NCBI GenBank assembly: GCA_963969495.1
Contig: OZ018323.1
Coordinates: 77,601,583 to 77,665,582, forward strand
Direction of reading: 5' to 3'
DNA from: Ceratothoa steindachneri
Lineage: Eukaryota > Arthropoda > Malacostraca > Isopoda > Cymothoidae
DNA: 64,000 nt
How positions within the stretch are numbered: position 1 is the stretch's first letter; every line of letters begins with the position of its first letter. The notes below the pieces were generated by a model. It did not search any database and had not been told where the DNA came from. It saw nothing but the letters and a program-made list of their open reading frames with translations. Below are positions 10,646-19,900 of the stretch, one piece after another. The position numbers were made by a program, and so were the translations under genes.

Positions 10646-12117
10646 TTCCCGTGAGGCAGCTGCACAGCTACTGCCAGAAAGGAGGTATCTAAAGCAAAGA
10701 GAAAAACGGAGCCCTCATGCTGGGTGTAAATCGCGCATCCTCCTGCCCTACCCCTATCCCGTGGTGGTGGGGTCGCAAAATCCTTATACGCGGGAGGGTG
10801 AGCAAAGGGGCACCTCGCCCAGCATGGTCTCCTGCAAAACCATAGCTAACGGGGAACGGGACGAGACGAGCCTCCGCAACTACTCCCAGTTGGCCCGGAG
10901 TCCGCGGCAATTCCATTGAAGGAATATGCACTCCAGACCTAGCTCAGAGGAGACGCGGGGGCCCTCTTCCAAGAGAAGACCCTCACGAGAATGACCGTAC
11001 GCTTCGCGGAGGGTGAACTCCAGGGGCTGTTGCTGGACACAGCGCTGAAGGCGGGGTCACCTTCGTTGACTTATTTGACGAAGTTGGACTCGACATGCGA
11101 GTCTTTTCCTTCGCCTGCCTCAAAGCCTTGGGTGAACGGGGCATCTTGGGAGGCGCAGGTCCCTCTTTTGAAGGACTCCGTCTCCGAGCCACCCAGCCCA
11201 CCACTTGGTGTGGGCGAAGGAGCCGAAGCTCCTTTAGTGCTGCCTTCCTTTTGGGTGGAAGCTTTAGGAACCCCAGAAGATGGCCTCACGACCAACTTCA
11301 GAGATGTTGCCTCCCCAGAGTCTAGCGACCCTGGGGAGGCGCGCGGCCGTTTCGCCAGCTTTTCCCGCAGAAGGGTTCCGAATGGGTGCGGGAATGACCG
11401 TGATCGCTGGCCTGGAAGGGCCAGGAGCAGGGGGTGTATTTATTTATATTGAGGCATAGGATGTACCAGGCAGTGCCGGGTGCGCCAGTTCCAAGTCCTA
11501 AGCCTCACAAAATGAGAGACGATCCTGTGCATGAACGTCCAGGATTTCCTTCTCAAGGAGATACGCACCAAATTGCTTCGAACAAGAGGGGTACGTCTCT
11601 CCGCTTTTGACACAATTGGCCACACACGATTTAGACTTATCATGTGCTGCCTGGGAGCAACTTACACAAACTTCGGGTAACCCCAAATTCATGGTAGAGT
11701 GCGGCGTCATACTCACCGGCGTGCCATCAAGTGTCCGAAGGGCAATAATCATGTGTGCCTCGGAGAGATTTGACGCATTCGCCAAAAGCCCCAGTTCGAT
11801 AAACGGGTCACCTTTGGCTCTCTACCAATCCCACTAGCTAAAGCTCTCCTCTAATGGATCATGTTGTCCTTAGCCAACATACTGCCATCAGTACAGTGAA
11901 TAACAAGGAAGCGTTTGAAACCAGCAGGCTCGAAAACGCCAGGTAGTCTCTGAAGGAGGGGCCCCGACGTAATCGAGGCTCTGCTCTGCACAATGGCACG
12001 TTTGTTCTTTGTCAAGGACTCCGCACCCGGGAGAGCAAGATATCTGATATTTCTTCCCTCTTTCTCCGAGCCTATAGAACGTGCGACCCAATCTTCCTTC
12101 AGGAGGAAATTAACCAC
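10645..12117 (-). mobile_element. I-like non-LTR element, ORF1 to start of ORF2 (copy B, inverted)
   Basis: Read from 12,117 downward, this follows copy D (62,560-63,960) in order. It carries the AGFKRFLVIHCTDGSML segment (near 11,940-11,880), an abrupt deletion, Cys-rich residues CVSCSQAAHDKSKSC (about 11,690-11,640), the ORF1 tail (11,420-10,985), and the beginning of the ORF2 endonuclease with TTCAATGGAATTGCC at about 10,923-10,909. It converges with copy A near 10,645 at GGTCATTCCCGTGAGG. Confidence 0.75.
11460..12117 (-). pseudogene. I-like ORF1, internally deleted (copy B)
   Basis: Frames at 12,117-11,851 and 11,785-11,498 carry the ORF1 mid domain and a Cys-rich region. The junction HSTMNLGLPEVCVSC joins the mid domain directly to the second knuckle. 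The segment between them that exists in copies A and C, including the first CCHC knuckle, has been lost. Stops and frameshifts occur on both sides. The minus orientation is opposite to copy A. Confidence 0.7.
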
Positions 12118-12134
12118 CTTATTTGCAATTTCAT

Positions 12135-12965
12135 TGAACTAAAATATCCATTTCACCTCATAAATAGATGCCATTCCAAAGCACGAAAAAAATTCTAAGC
12201 CACCTCCACACCACGAAGGAACGATTTTAAAAAAATGTATTAGTTTCCCATATGCTCCAGCCTTGGCTCCTCTAAAATCATATGCGAACGGAAATAACAT
12301 AGATATCACATTTAAATATTCTAATACCATTCGAAAATCCTTGACTAGACGGCGCCCAATCAATCTCGATGCTGGAGTTTACAGTATACTATGCTATAAT
12401 TGCAAATTAACATGCATCGGAGAGTCAGACCACTTTAATAAGAGAATGAAAAAACATTTAGCTGATATCACAAGCTGTACGAACTCTTCAAGTCCCTTTA
12501 CGCACATGAAAAACACGACCATAGAATTGATTTTAACAATGCAAAAATCATTTATAAATCAAACAATTATATTGAGAGGAGAAGTGCGGAATCCATCATC
12601 ATCAACAAAGTTGATAATTTCAATTTTTATGAAGGGCAATACAAATTTAACAAATATATAATTAATAGAGTCGCCAATCGTATTTATAAGACGCAAGCCC
12701 CAGACGCAATGCGTCTCGAGGATTAGCAACTTTCCAGATTGTTTCCGGTTCCATTTCATTTTGTTCAGCTTGTCATTCACGCCAGATTCACTCGAGTTTT
12801 TTTTTCCAGATTATTTCCTGCTGTTTTATTTTGTTGAGGATGTTTCTTACCTTATAATATATACTGTGCTCCTTGCCTAGTTTCTTATGGCATCTTGCCG
12901 AAACTAATCCGATAGTTATAAATAAAATCTTGATACAAATATTGTGGTTTACCATTATCTTTCAC
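12135..12965 (+). mobile_element. Penelope-like element, second family (copy 1), 3' end
   Basis: Carries the end of the RT linker, the GIY-YIG domain and the 3' noncoding end. The sequence AGTCGCCAATCGTAT (12,669) and the GATTAGCAACTT segment recur inverted at 22,150-22,090. The terminal motif TTGCCGAAACTA followed by GTTATAAATAAA (12,895-12,930) recurs inverted at 16,430-16,470. The element stops at a (CA)n(TA)n tract. Confidence 0.75.
12200..12725 (+). pseudogene. GIY-YIG endonuclease end of a Penelope-like protein
   Basis: The frame at 12,263-12,661 reads APLKSYANGNNIDITFKYSN, a linker conserved in this protein class. It then has AGVYSILCYNC (GIY) and TCIGESDHFNKRMKKH, where the YIG box reads CIG and the following Arg is kept. 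A frameshift near 12,530 displaces the remainder: VDNFNFYEGQYKFNKYI and a terminal MRLED-stop follow in another frame to about 12,725. It is nonfunctional. The inverted sister copy is at about 22,580-22,930. Confidence 0.75.
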
Positions 12966-12968
12966 ACT

Positions 12969-13003
<35 letters not shown>

Positions 13004-13012
13004 GTATATATA
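12966..13012. repeat. (CA)n(TA)n microsatellite
   Basis: CA repeat followed by a short TA repeat. It abuts the Penelope-like 3' end. Confidence 0.9.
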
Positions 13013-13047
13013 TCTCTCAAAGTAGCACGAGAGAATGATGAAAATGA

Positions 13048-13187
13048 ATCCATTAAACAACATTGAAAGAGAAAACGGAATAATTTTTCCTTGCAGTAAT
13101 ATTTTTATTACCTTTTTTCGAAAAAAGGTAATAAAAATATTACTGCAAGGAAAAATTATTCCGTTTTCTCTTTCAATGTGGTTTAAT

Positions 13188-13191
<4 letters not shown>
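13048..13191. repeat. 144-bp near-perfect palindrome
   Basis: The two 72-bp arms are complementary with a single mismatch (13,059 against 13,180) and no spacer; the centre is TTTTTTCGAAAAAA at 13,119/13,120. It overlaps a TA tract on the right (13,191-13,220) and lies 35 bp from one on the left. Such a palindrome would extrude as a cruciform or fold as one hairpin in RNA. It has no clear similarity to the other fold-backs in the window. Confidence 0.97.

Positions 13192-13220
<29 letters not shown>
13191..13220. repeat. (TA)n microsatellite
   Basis: Short TA tract bordering the palindrome. From 13,221 to 13,438 the sequence is pyrimidine-rich intron leading to the WDR19 acceptor. Confidence 0.9.
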
Positions 13221-13223
<3 letters not shown>

Positions 13224-13438
13224 CTCTCTTCCCCTTTCTCTCTCCCTCTCTAATTCTCTCACCCTCGCTGATTTTTTCGTCCCTTCATTCTTTCTTTCTC
13301 TCTCTGTTTTTCTTTATTTTGTTTTTCTCTATTTATTTTCCATTTGCCTGTCGCACTTTCTCCCTTATTGGCTAATTATCCTTTGCTTCGCTTTGCACAC
13401 CAGGTTAATTTCATCTAACCTCGCATCTCCTCTTCCAG

Positions 13439-13645
13439 GCAACTACAGGCGAGCCCACGATGTCCTTTTCGGGATGATGAAACAACTCCGCCGTCAGAAG
13501 CTGACGGTCCCTGTGGAGATGAAGAACGCCCTCGGTCTTCTCCACTCTTACACCCTCGCTCGACTCTACGTTCGCAAGGGCGACCACCTGAAGGCGGCTC
13601 GAATGCTGTGCAGGGTCGCCCACAACATCTCCAAATTTGCCTCTC
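13439..13645 (+). CDS. WDR19: WDR19/IFT144, exon (fourth from last)
   Basis: WDR19 (IFT144) is a core subunit of intraflagellar transport complex A, which drives retrograde transport and membrane-protein entry in cilia. The exon encodes 68 full codons starting NYRRAHDVLFGMMKQL and ending NISKFAS, the last helical (TPR-like) repeats of the family. The acceptor is CTCTTCCAG at 13,430-13,438. Two bases (GC) complete the preceding codon, and one base (C) remains before the donor GTAAGT at 13,646. The residues match the remembered vertebrate WDR19 C-terminal region well, including the phrase that joins to exon 15,098. No upstream exon is recognisable in the window. Confidence 0.9.
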
Positions 13646-14826
13646 GTAAGTCGCTGGTGGTGGTTGAGGTGATGTTGTTAGCTGCGGTAGGTGGTGGGGT
13701 TCGGGTAGGGCGGAAGTGGACGTGGAGGTGGTAGTGGCGATTGAGTCTGCTCGGGGTGGTTATAGTTGGAGAATAGTGTTATGGTGTTAATAGTGGTGGC
13801 TCTGGCGTTAGGTTAGTGGTACTGGTGGTTGAGATGGCAGGGGTGGTGGTGTTGGCGGTTCTGGTTGAGGTGGTTGTAGTAGTGGTGGTGACCGTGGATC
13901 GTTGGTGGTGATGGCAATGATGGTAGGTAAATGCCATTGCTGGTGATGTAATTAATGGTTGTTCTGGTTGGGATGGTTGTGGTGTTGGCGTCAATTGTGA
14001 TGGTGCAAGGGAATATGCCTTGATGCTTTTGGTGATGATGACACGTGTGATGGCTGTGCTCGAGATGATTGTAGTGTTGGGTGTGAAGGGTAGTGTTGTT
14101 TCTAGAACTAAAATTGAAAACCTACAGGGATATCTTTAACGGTGGAGGAGAAGTAGTTCGTACAAAGGCGGTGAATTTCAGGCAGGTGTGGAAAGTACAC
14201 AGCCCGAGGAGTCCTTAGAGGAGACTACTTGAGGCTCTTTTGACCACGGAAGGAGGTTCAAGTTTTGTTTTGTTTTTTAAATAAAGAAGATTTTAGAATG
14301 GGCTCCATTTTGCAGCTAGCTTATTTAATAATAATAATGGGACCGATGATGATAATAATAATAATGCGACTGATGATAATGATAATAATAATAATGATGA
14401 TAGTAATGATAATAGAACTAAAATGTATTAAGGATAGCACCACGCACTTGCACAACAGATTTTCATGTTTTGTAACCCAATGATAAATGATGCGACAAAT
14501 GATAAATGACTTCAGAGAGGATCGATGATTTGATAGGCGGGGCTAATGAGTGAGGGGCGAGGCCTAATCCCATCAGACCCAGGATAACAAATTTGTGACC
14601 GCCTCGGGAGTGGGAAGGAGGAGGAATTAGAAGCAGCGTGGAAGAAGGACAGACCTTCAACTGTAAGGCGTCCTTGAAGTGTAGGAAACACGCCAAGTGC
14701 TACTAGGGCGGGGAGGAGGTCTTTTTTTCTCGAATTTAAAACGAAAACAAACGAGGGCGTCTCCTGTACAAAGTTGGTAAGGAGATAAAGAAAGTGGTGA
14801 GGTTGGAGAAAGCGAAAATGTGTGAA

Positions 14827-14908
<82 letters not shown>

Positions 14909-14939
14909 TTATATATATATTTATATATATATTTATATA

Positions 14940-15020
<81 letters not shown>

Positions 15021-15097
15021 TAAAGTGGGAGACAATCTCCTAGAGATAAAGAGAAAGGCGACTTATTTCTGCCGTTCTCCTCTTTGCTCCCACCCAG
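13646..15097 (+). other. WDR19: WDR19 intron with simple repeats
   Basis: Intron of 1,452 bp with GTAAGT...CAG borders. It contains a GGT/GTG-rich imperfect repeat (about 13,655-14,080), an AAT/GAT-rich trinucleotide tract (14,325-14,415) and a long TA tract (14,829-15,016). No coding signal is seen. Confidence 0.85.
14829..15016. repeat. (TA)n microsatellite with TATATATATTTA sub-repeats
   Basis: About 188 bp. The middle part is a regular array in which an extra T appears roughly every 12 bp (ATATATATTTAT), an internal higher-order variant of the TA repeat. It ends 81 bp before the next WDR19 exon. Confidence 0.95.
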
Positions 15098-15375
15098 ACA
15101 CGGTGCCAATCCTGACCTCAGCTGTTATCGAGTGCCAGCGAAGCGGCCTCAAAAACTCGGCCTTCACCTTCGCGAGTCTCGTGCTGCGGCCGGAGACGCG
15201 AGCCCAAATCGACGACAAGTACAAGAAGAAGATCGAGGCGATCGTGCGCAAGCCCCAGAGGACCGAGGAGGAGGAACGCACCACACCTTGCCCCTTCTGC
15301 CAGGCGGCGGACGTCCCCGAGACGACCCTGGAGTGCCACAACTGTAAGAACACCCTGCCCTACTGCATCGCCACG
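15098..15375 (+). CDS. WDR19: WDR19/IFT144, exon (third from last)
   Basis: The two bases AC complete the codon opened by the previous exon (C+AC, His). Translation continues TVPILTSAVIECQRSGLKNS, then a charged helix (KYKKKIEAIVRKPQRTEEEE), then a Cys-rich zinc-binding segment with TPCPFC at about 15,289-15,305 and ECHNCKNTLPYC at about 15,331-15,366. This is the C-terminal end of IFT144, where two CxxC pairs begin a treble-clef-like zinc site. The acceptor is CACCCAG at 15,091-15,097. The donor is ACG/GTGAGT with GT at 15,376, phase 0. Confidence 0.92.
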
Positions 15376-15584
15376 GTGAGTGACCCATGCGCGCGCATTC
15401 AGAAGAGAGCGTGCCATTCAGTGCCAGGGCCTGGTTTCGCGCGCTAAGCGTTCATACTTTCACTTTTATTCCTGTTTGAAAGAGCCGTCGCTGCTCCGAA
15501 GTGGCGACGCCGATAAAGCGAATCGAGATTCGCTCGTGGTTGTCATGGAGATATTTGGAAGGATGGTGTATTGGAGATTAAATA

Positions 15585-15890
15585 GGTAGATGGATGTTCT
15601 ACCTGGTGGTGTTCTTGGCTCTAGGGTGTGTTAGGTTCTACCCATTCCTTTGGGTTCCGTCTGTGTGTGTCTGTGTACTAATATCGAGTGAGATGGATGT
15701 TTTACGTGTTTTGAAGTCCCTGTTGTTTGGTACATGTGTTGCGTTCTACGTTTGTTTTTGCATCTTATAGTCTGGTAGATGGGTGCTCTACATGTATGTT
15801 TATGCTTTATTGTCTATGTAAATTGATGCTTTACATGTCTATGCTCTGTGGGCTAGGTAGATGTAATTCTATCTATCTTGACGGAAGATT
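15585..15890. repeat. Degenerate minisatellite with TAGATGG/TTCTAC units
   Basis: Loosely repeated segments resembling TAGATGGATGTTCTAC, with variants at about 15,590, 15,690, 15,777, 15,822 and 15,855. The unit length varies. Confidence 0.5.
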
Positions 15891-15916
15891 ACCCGAGTAG
15901 ACAATCAGATTTGATT

Positions 15917-15927
15917 GCACACACACA

Positions 15928-16022
<95 letters not shown>
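15917..16022. repeat. Compound (CA)n(CT)n(TA)n microsatellite
   Basis: CA, then CT, then TA dinucleotide runs. It borders the left side of the SINE copy. Confidence 0.95.
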
Positions 16023-16023
<1 letters not shown>

Positions 16024-16026
<3 letters not shown>

Positions 16027-16273
16027 AAGTCCCAAAGATATGAAAATTGGCATCACAACACTATAGAAGGTAACCATTGAAAGCTTAAGAAAGAAAATGT
16101 GAGACATAGAGACGGAGAAAATCGTGAAAACTAATTTTAACCGTTATATGAAAAATGAATAAAGAAGTAGGATTTGAACCTCTGTCCTCAAGCGCTCATC
16201 GCTATTGTGACCACGACGCTCAGCGCCTGTTCCACCATCCTCAACCCCCAAAAAGGTTGATTCAGAAGCCTTT

Positions 16274-16275
<2 letters not shown>
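16024..16275 (-). mobile_element. tRNA-derived SINE between (TA)n tracts
   Basis: On the minus strand the head reads GCGCTGAGCGTCGTGGTCA (A-box region) and GGTTCAAATCC (B box; plus 16,170-16,180). The shared body follows (TTTATTCAT..., CTTAAGCTTTCAATGG), ending CTTTGGGACTTT at the (TA)n. It is the same family as both arms of the fold-back at 5,250-5,655. RNA polymerase III would transcribe such an element from the internal boxes. Confidence 0.72.
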
Positions 16276-16276
<1 letters not shown>

Positions 16277-16353
<77 letters not shown>

Positions 16354-16356
16354 TAT
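16277..16356. repeat. (TA)n microsatellite
   Basis: TA tract of about 80 bp immediately right of the SINE. Confidence 0.95.
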
Positions 16357-16374
16357 TAGAAGATATCATATTAG

Positions 16375-16560
16375 CGTGATATTTATCAGTAAGAAGATAA
16401 TAGTAAACGACAATATTTGAATCAAGATTTATTTATAACCACAGAACTAGTTTCGGCAAAGTTATAATTGCCATTTTCAACTAAGTAATGAAAAGAGCAA
16501 ATTACAAATTAGGTTAAAGTGGTGAAATTGTGTGGTAGGTATATAAAGGTGTGAATATGT
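16375..16560 (-). mobile_element. Penelope-like terminal fragment (second family)
   Basis: The minus strand carries a TGGCA...TTGCC stem followed by GAAACTAG, then GTTATAAATAAATCTTG and ATTGTCGTTTACTATTATC. This matches the 3' end of the Penelope copy at 12,880-12,960. It may be the displaced 3' end of Penelope copy 2 (21.96-22.96 kb), separated from it by the Jockey-type element. Confidence 0.6.
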
Positions 16561-16795
16561 TTCCTAGTTTGCCCTGGTGTTAGGGCATCACTAGCATTCT
16601 TCATGTTGTGTTTAAAAATAAAAATTCCTCCGTCAAAAAGTAGCTGACTGTCATTGACAGCCAGTTTCCTCCGTTATAATATATATATATTTCTTTATGT
16701 GATAGGTATTTCCACCTTCGAAGCATTCAAGCCTTTCAAGGTTGTCTTTCTTGCTGAATGAATCTCAGTTTTGAATACTCTGTAATCTTTTTAAT

Positions 16796-17038
16796 ATGGG
16801 CATTTAGCCTCTTTTCTTCGTTTGAGTTTTGTTGACATTGTTTTGATTTCTTGTTATCAGATGGGTATTGGGAATTGGGCACTTCGCCTCTTTTTATTCT
16901 TAAATTTTGATTATTAGGTTTGGGCACTTCGCCTCTTTTATATTTAAATTTAGGTTTAATTTTATTAATTCCTACTATGTTTATATTGGGGGGAGGGAGG
17001 GGGAGAGGACTTTAATGTGGGCACTTCGCCTCTTTTTT
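16796..17038 (-). repeat. Four copies of an 18-bp motif in the Jockey-type 3' UTR
   Basis: GGGCACTTCGCCTCTTTT occurs at about 16,877-16,894, 16,922-16,939 and 17,019-17,036. A diverged form (GGGCATTTAGCCTCTTTT) lies at 16,798-16,815. They are spaced 45-97 bp and lie downstream of the ORF2 stop on the element strand, where the motif reads AAAAGAGGCGAAGTGCCC. Confidence 0.9.
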
Positions 17039-17129
17039 CAATTGGTTTCTTAAAATTGTTAACTTGGTTGGACTAATTGTCAAACTTTTGAGTTTTAGAA
17101 TCATAGAATTTTAGAGTAGTGGACTAACA

Positions 17130-19889
17130 CTACGTAAACATAGGTAGTACCACTTCTCTCGCGCAGGTTCTACTGCTTGGGAACAGAGCAGTTCTACCTA
17201 TAGCGCGTCTCCGGTTTGCACGAATATTAATATTCAGGTTCAAGTTCGGGAGTATATTTTGGTCTATCTTGTCCCATGTCTTTCTCCCTAGCCTTTGGAT
17301 CTCCGTGTTGATCGGCTTTAGACCGATTCTTTGGTGAAGAATCGATTGCCGAGTACGGTCGATCCTTCGCGTGCCTGTAATCAGCAGCGTGGCTTTATTC
17401 TGCACTCTCTGCATCGTTCTGAGAGAGGTACAGCTTGCCATCTGCGTGATCACGGCCAGGTACACCAGGACTGGGCGTACCAAGGCCATGTACAGTTTTT
17501 TGATGTTAGGCACGCTGAGGCCTCGGAAACGGTAAAGTTTCTTTAGCTCTCGTTTGGCTAGGGAGACTCTGGTATTCATGTGCGTCTTATATCCCGATTT
17601 GAAGAGTCGTAAGCCCAGGACACTACCCTCGTTGGAGTACGGATAGTTCTCGTTATTGACGACGACGTCATCAACTTTCCGGCGGTTCATTGGAATGATC
17701 GTGAATTTCTGGTGGTTGGTCTTAATTTTCCACTTTCTTTCATATCTATTGATATTTTCAATTTCGACAGCTGTCGCCCTCGCCTGGCTTCCAGAGTTCC
17801 TGAATGGACTCAGGACGATTTGGGTGATGTCGTCTGCATATTGCAGATACATCGAATCGTACCTCACTGGAGCAGGTAGGTCTATTGTGTACACGAGGTA
17901 CAGCAGAGGGCTGAGACAGCTGCCTTGTGGAACTCCCGCCTCGAGTTCGAATTCGGGTCCTTTGCAGCCCTCGATTGAAATTCGGGCTCTCCTATCGGAG
18001 ATATAGTTGCAAAGGATCCTTTCCAGGAGTGGGTTAAGCTGGAGGTTAAGGATCTTTTACTGTAATCCTCTCAGCCAAACCTTATCGAAGGCCTTCTTTA
18101 CATCACGCAGCACCACGTCTACGTACCGCCTCTCAGCTTTACTGCAAGCGAGTTTCTCCGCAAGGAGGGCGAGGGCTGTTTCCGTTCCTCGTCCCTTGCG
18201 GAACCCGTGCTGCTGAGGGTTGTGGGCTCTCAGTTCGGCAAGTTGCTCTTGAAGCCTGTCAGCTAGGAGTCTCTCGTAGACTTTTGCAACGAATTCCAGC
18301 AGGGCGATTGGCCTGTAGTTTACCAGTTGATCAGGGGGTTTACCTCCCTTGGGTATGAAGATCATCTTCGCAATCTTTAAACCTTCCGGGAAGTAGCCCG
18401 TGTTCAGGGAAGCGTTGTAGATATTAACGATTCCCTGAATGATCTGCTGTAGCGCATTAACCAAGTTGTTTCTGGTGATACCCGTCCAGCCTGGTGCCTT
18501 TTGTCGAAAGGCTTTTACAGTGGCCATGACGTCCTCTGATGTTATGGGGCGTCCATGGCCCGCCATCTCCCTGCCTTCGTTGGCTTGCTGTAGTGGGTGC
18601 GTGCGATGCATTTCCTGATTTAGTTGTTCAATCAGTTGGCCTTCGAATTCCTGGTCGAACTCAGCGTTTTCCTCGGGGGTAATCCTGAAAACGCTTTTCC
18701 AGAAGTTCCTGAACATATCCTCAAGAACCACCGGGTTCTCTATGTAGTCTCCGTTCTCCATTATCCGAGCCTTGGGTCTTGGAGTAAGTCCCTTTAAGTT
18801 CCTGACTTGGCGCCAGAACTTAGCCGGGCTAAGTTCGCTGTCGACTTTGGCTATCAAGTTGTTCCATATTTCCTCCTGCTGGAGGTTGATAGCCCCTCTA
18901 AGCTCTGAGCTTAGGCGTCGAAGCAGCAAGCTCCTTTCCCGGCTGTGACCCTCCCGTCGTACTTCTTCGTACACTTCCTTGTGAACGCGAGCGATATCTC
19001 TCATCTCCTCTGTCCATCTGGGCTGAGGAGGTGTTTTATACCCTGTTACGGGTATGCTCTCGCAGTCCGCGTTTAGAATGGACGTTGTTATCCTCTCCAA
19101 CTCCCTGTCAATCTCTTCTAACGACGCCGTGCTGAGGTCAGCTGGCGCATAGTCACTGAGTCGCCGCTTGTAGCGATCCCAGTTGGCCAGGGCGTAGTTT
19201 TTCCGGAGAGGGGCTGGGAGCTGGATTGGTGCGAGAGATACTGTAGTGAGAATCGCTATGTGATCACTAGGAACTGTTGGGCCTGGCTCACTATGGTAGT
19301 TGAAAGGGAAGCCTTTACTTGTTAAGATTATGTCAGGTTTAGTAGCTGACCGGGAAGTGATATAGGTCGGAAAATCCGGCCCTATCCTTTGAATGTTCTT
19401 CCTTCCCATAATCAATTCCAAGTTTCGGCCTCTATCGTTGGTGCTACCATAGCCCGCCGCACGGCATCTGGCATTGAGGTCTCCCCCTAAGAATGCCATT
19501 CTGCGGTGCCCGAACAGTGTGTAAAAGTTGCATAACGGGAGATATGCTCGTCGAGGGGGTTGATATGCTGCAGCTATCACGAGGTCTCCGACCAGGGTGT
19601 GTCCCTCGATTGCCACAAAGGACTCATCGAGTTCTGGTAGTTGTTTGAAGGAGATGTTCCTCTTGACAGCTATTGCAGCACCATCAAACCTTTCCTGGGA
19701 ATGGTTCTTCATGATCACTCTGTAGCCCGGTATTTTAATGCGACCAGCTGTAGTGTCGATACCGTGCTCTGTGATGAGAATGATGTCGGGGTCGAGCACA
19801 CGGAATATGTTACCATATGCCGTGGCTTTCTCCTCCCATCCATTCACGTTGAGTGTCAGAATCCTTATTCTGTTGCTTACTCTCTCCAT
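17130..19889 (-). pseudogene. Jockey-type ORF2: AP endonuclease and reverse transcriptase, one nonsense codon
   Basis: The single frame of about 919 codons is interrupted only by TAA at 18,057-18,059. The N-terminal AP-like endonuclease has NVNGWEEK (near residue 15), ITEHGID (Glu), AAYQPP, GGDLNARC and VPSDHIAI near residue 210 (the final Asp-His). The RT follows with KMIFIPKGGKPP, YRPIALLEFVAKVYERLL, HGFRKGRGTE, DVKKAFDKVWLRGLQ, GVPQGSCLSP and LQYADDITQ (catalytic Asp pair), then a thumb ending near residue 900. The stop replaces a position that is Tyr in the related ORF at 41.55 kb (QYKIL against Q-stop-KIL), so it looks like a point change. Start ATG at 19,887-19,889. No RNase H. Confidence 0.88.
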
Positions 19890-19900
19890 CTATTTGTCAC

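Noticed and set aside
10991..11452. 153-codon plus-strand frame at 10,991-11,452
   Set aside because: It is antisense to the ORF1 tail of the inverted I-like copy B; the real strand is minus, as alignment with 63.3-63.7 kb shows.
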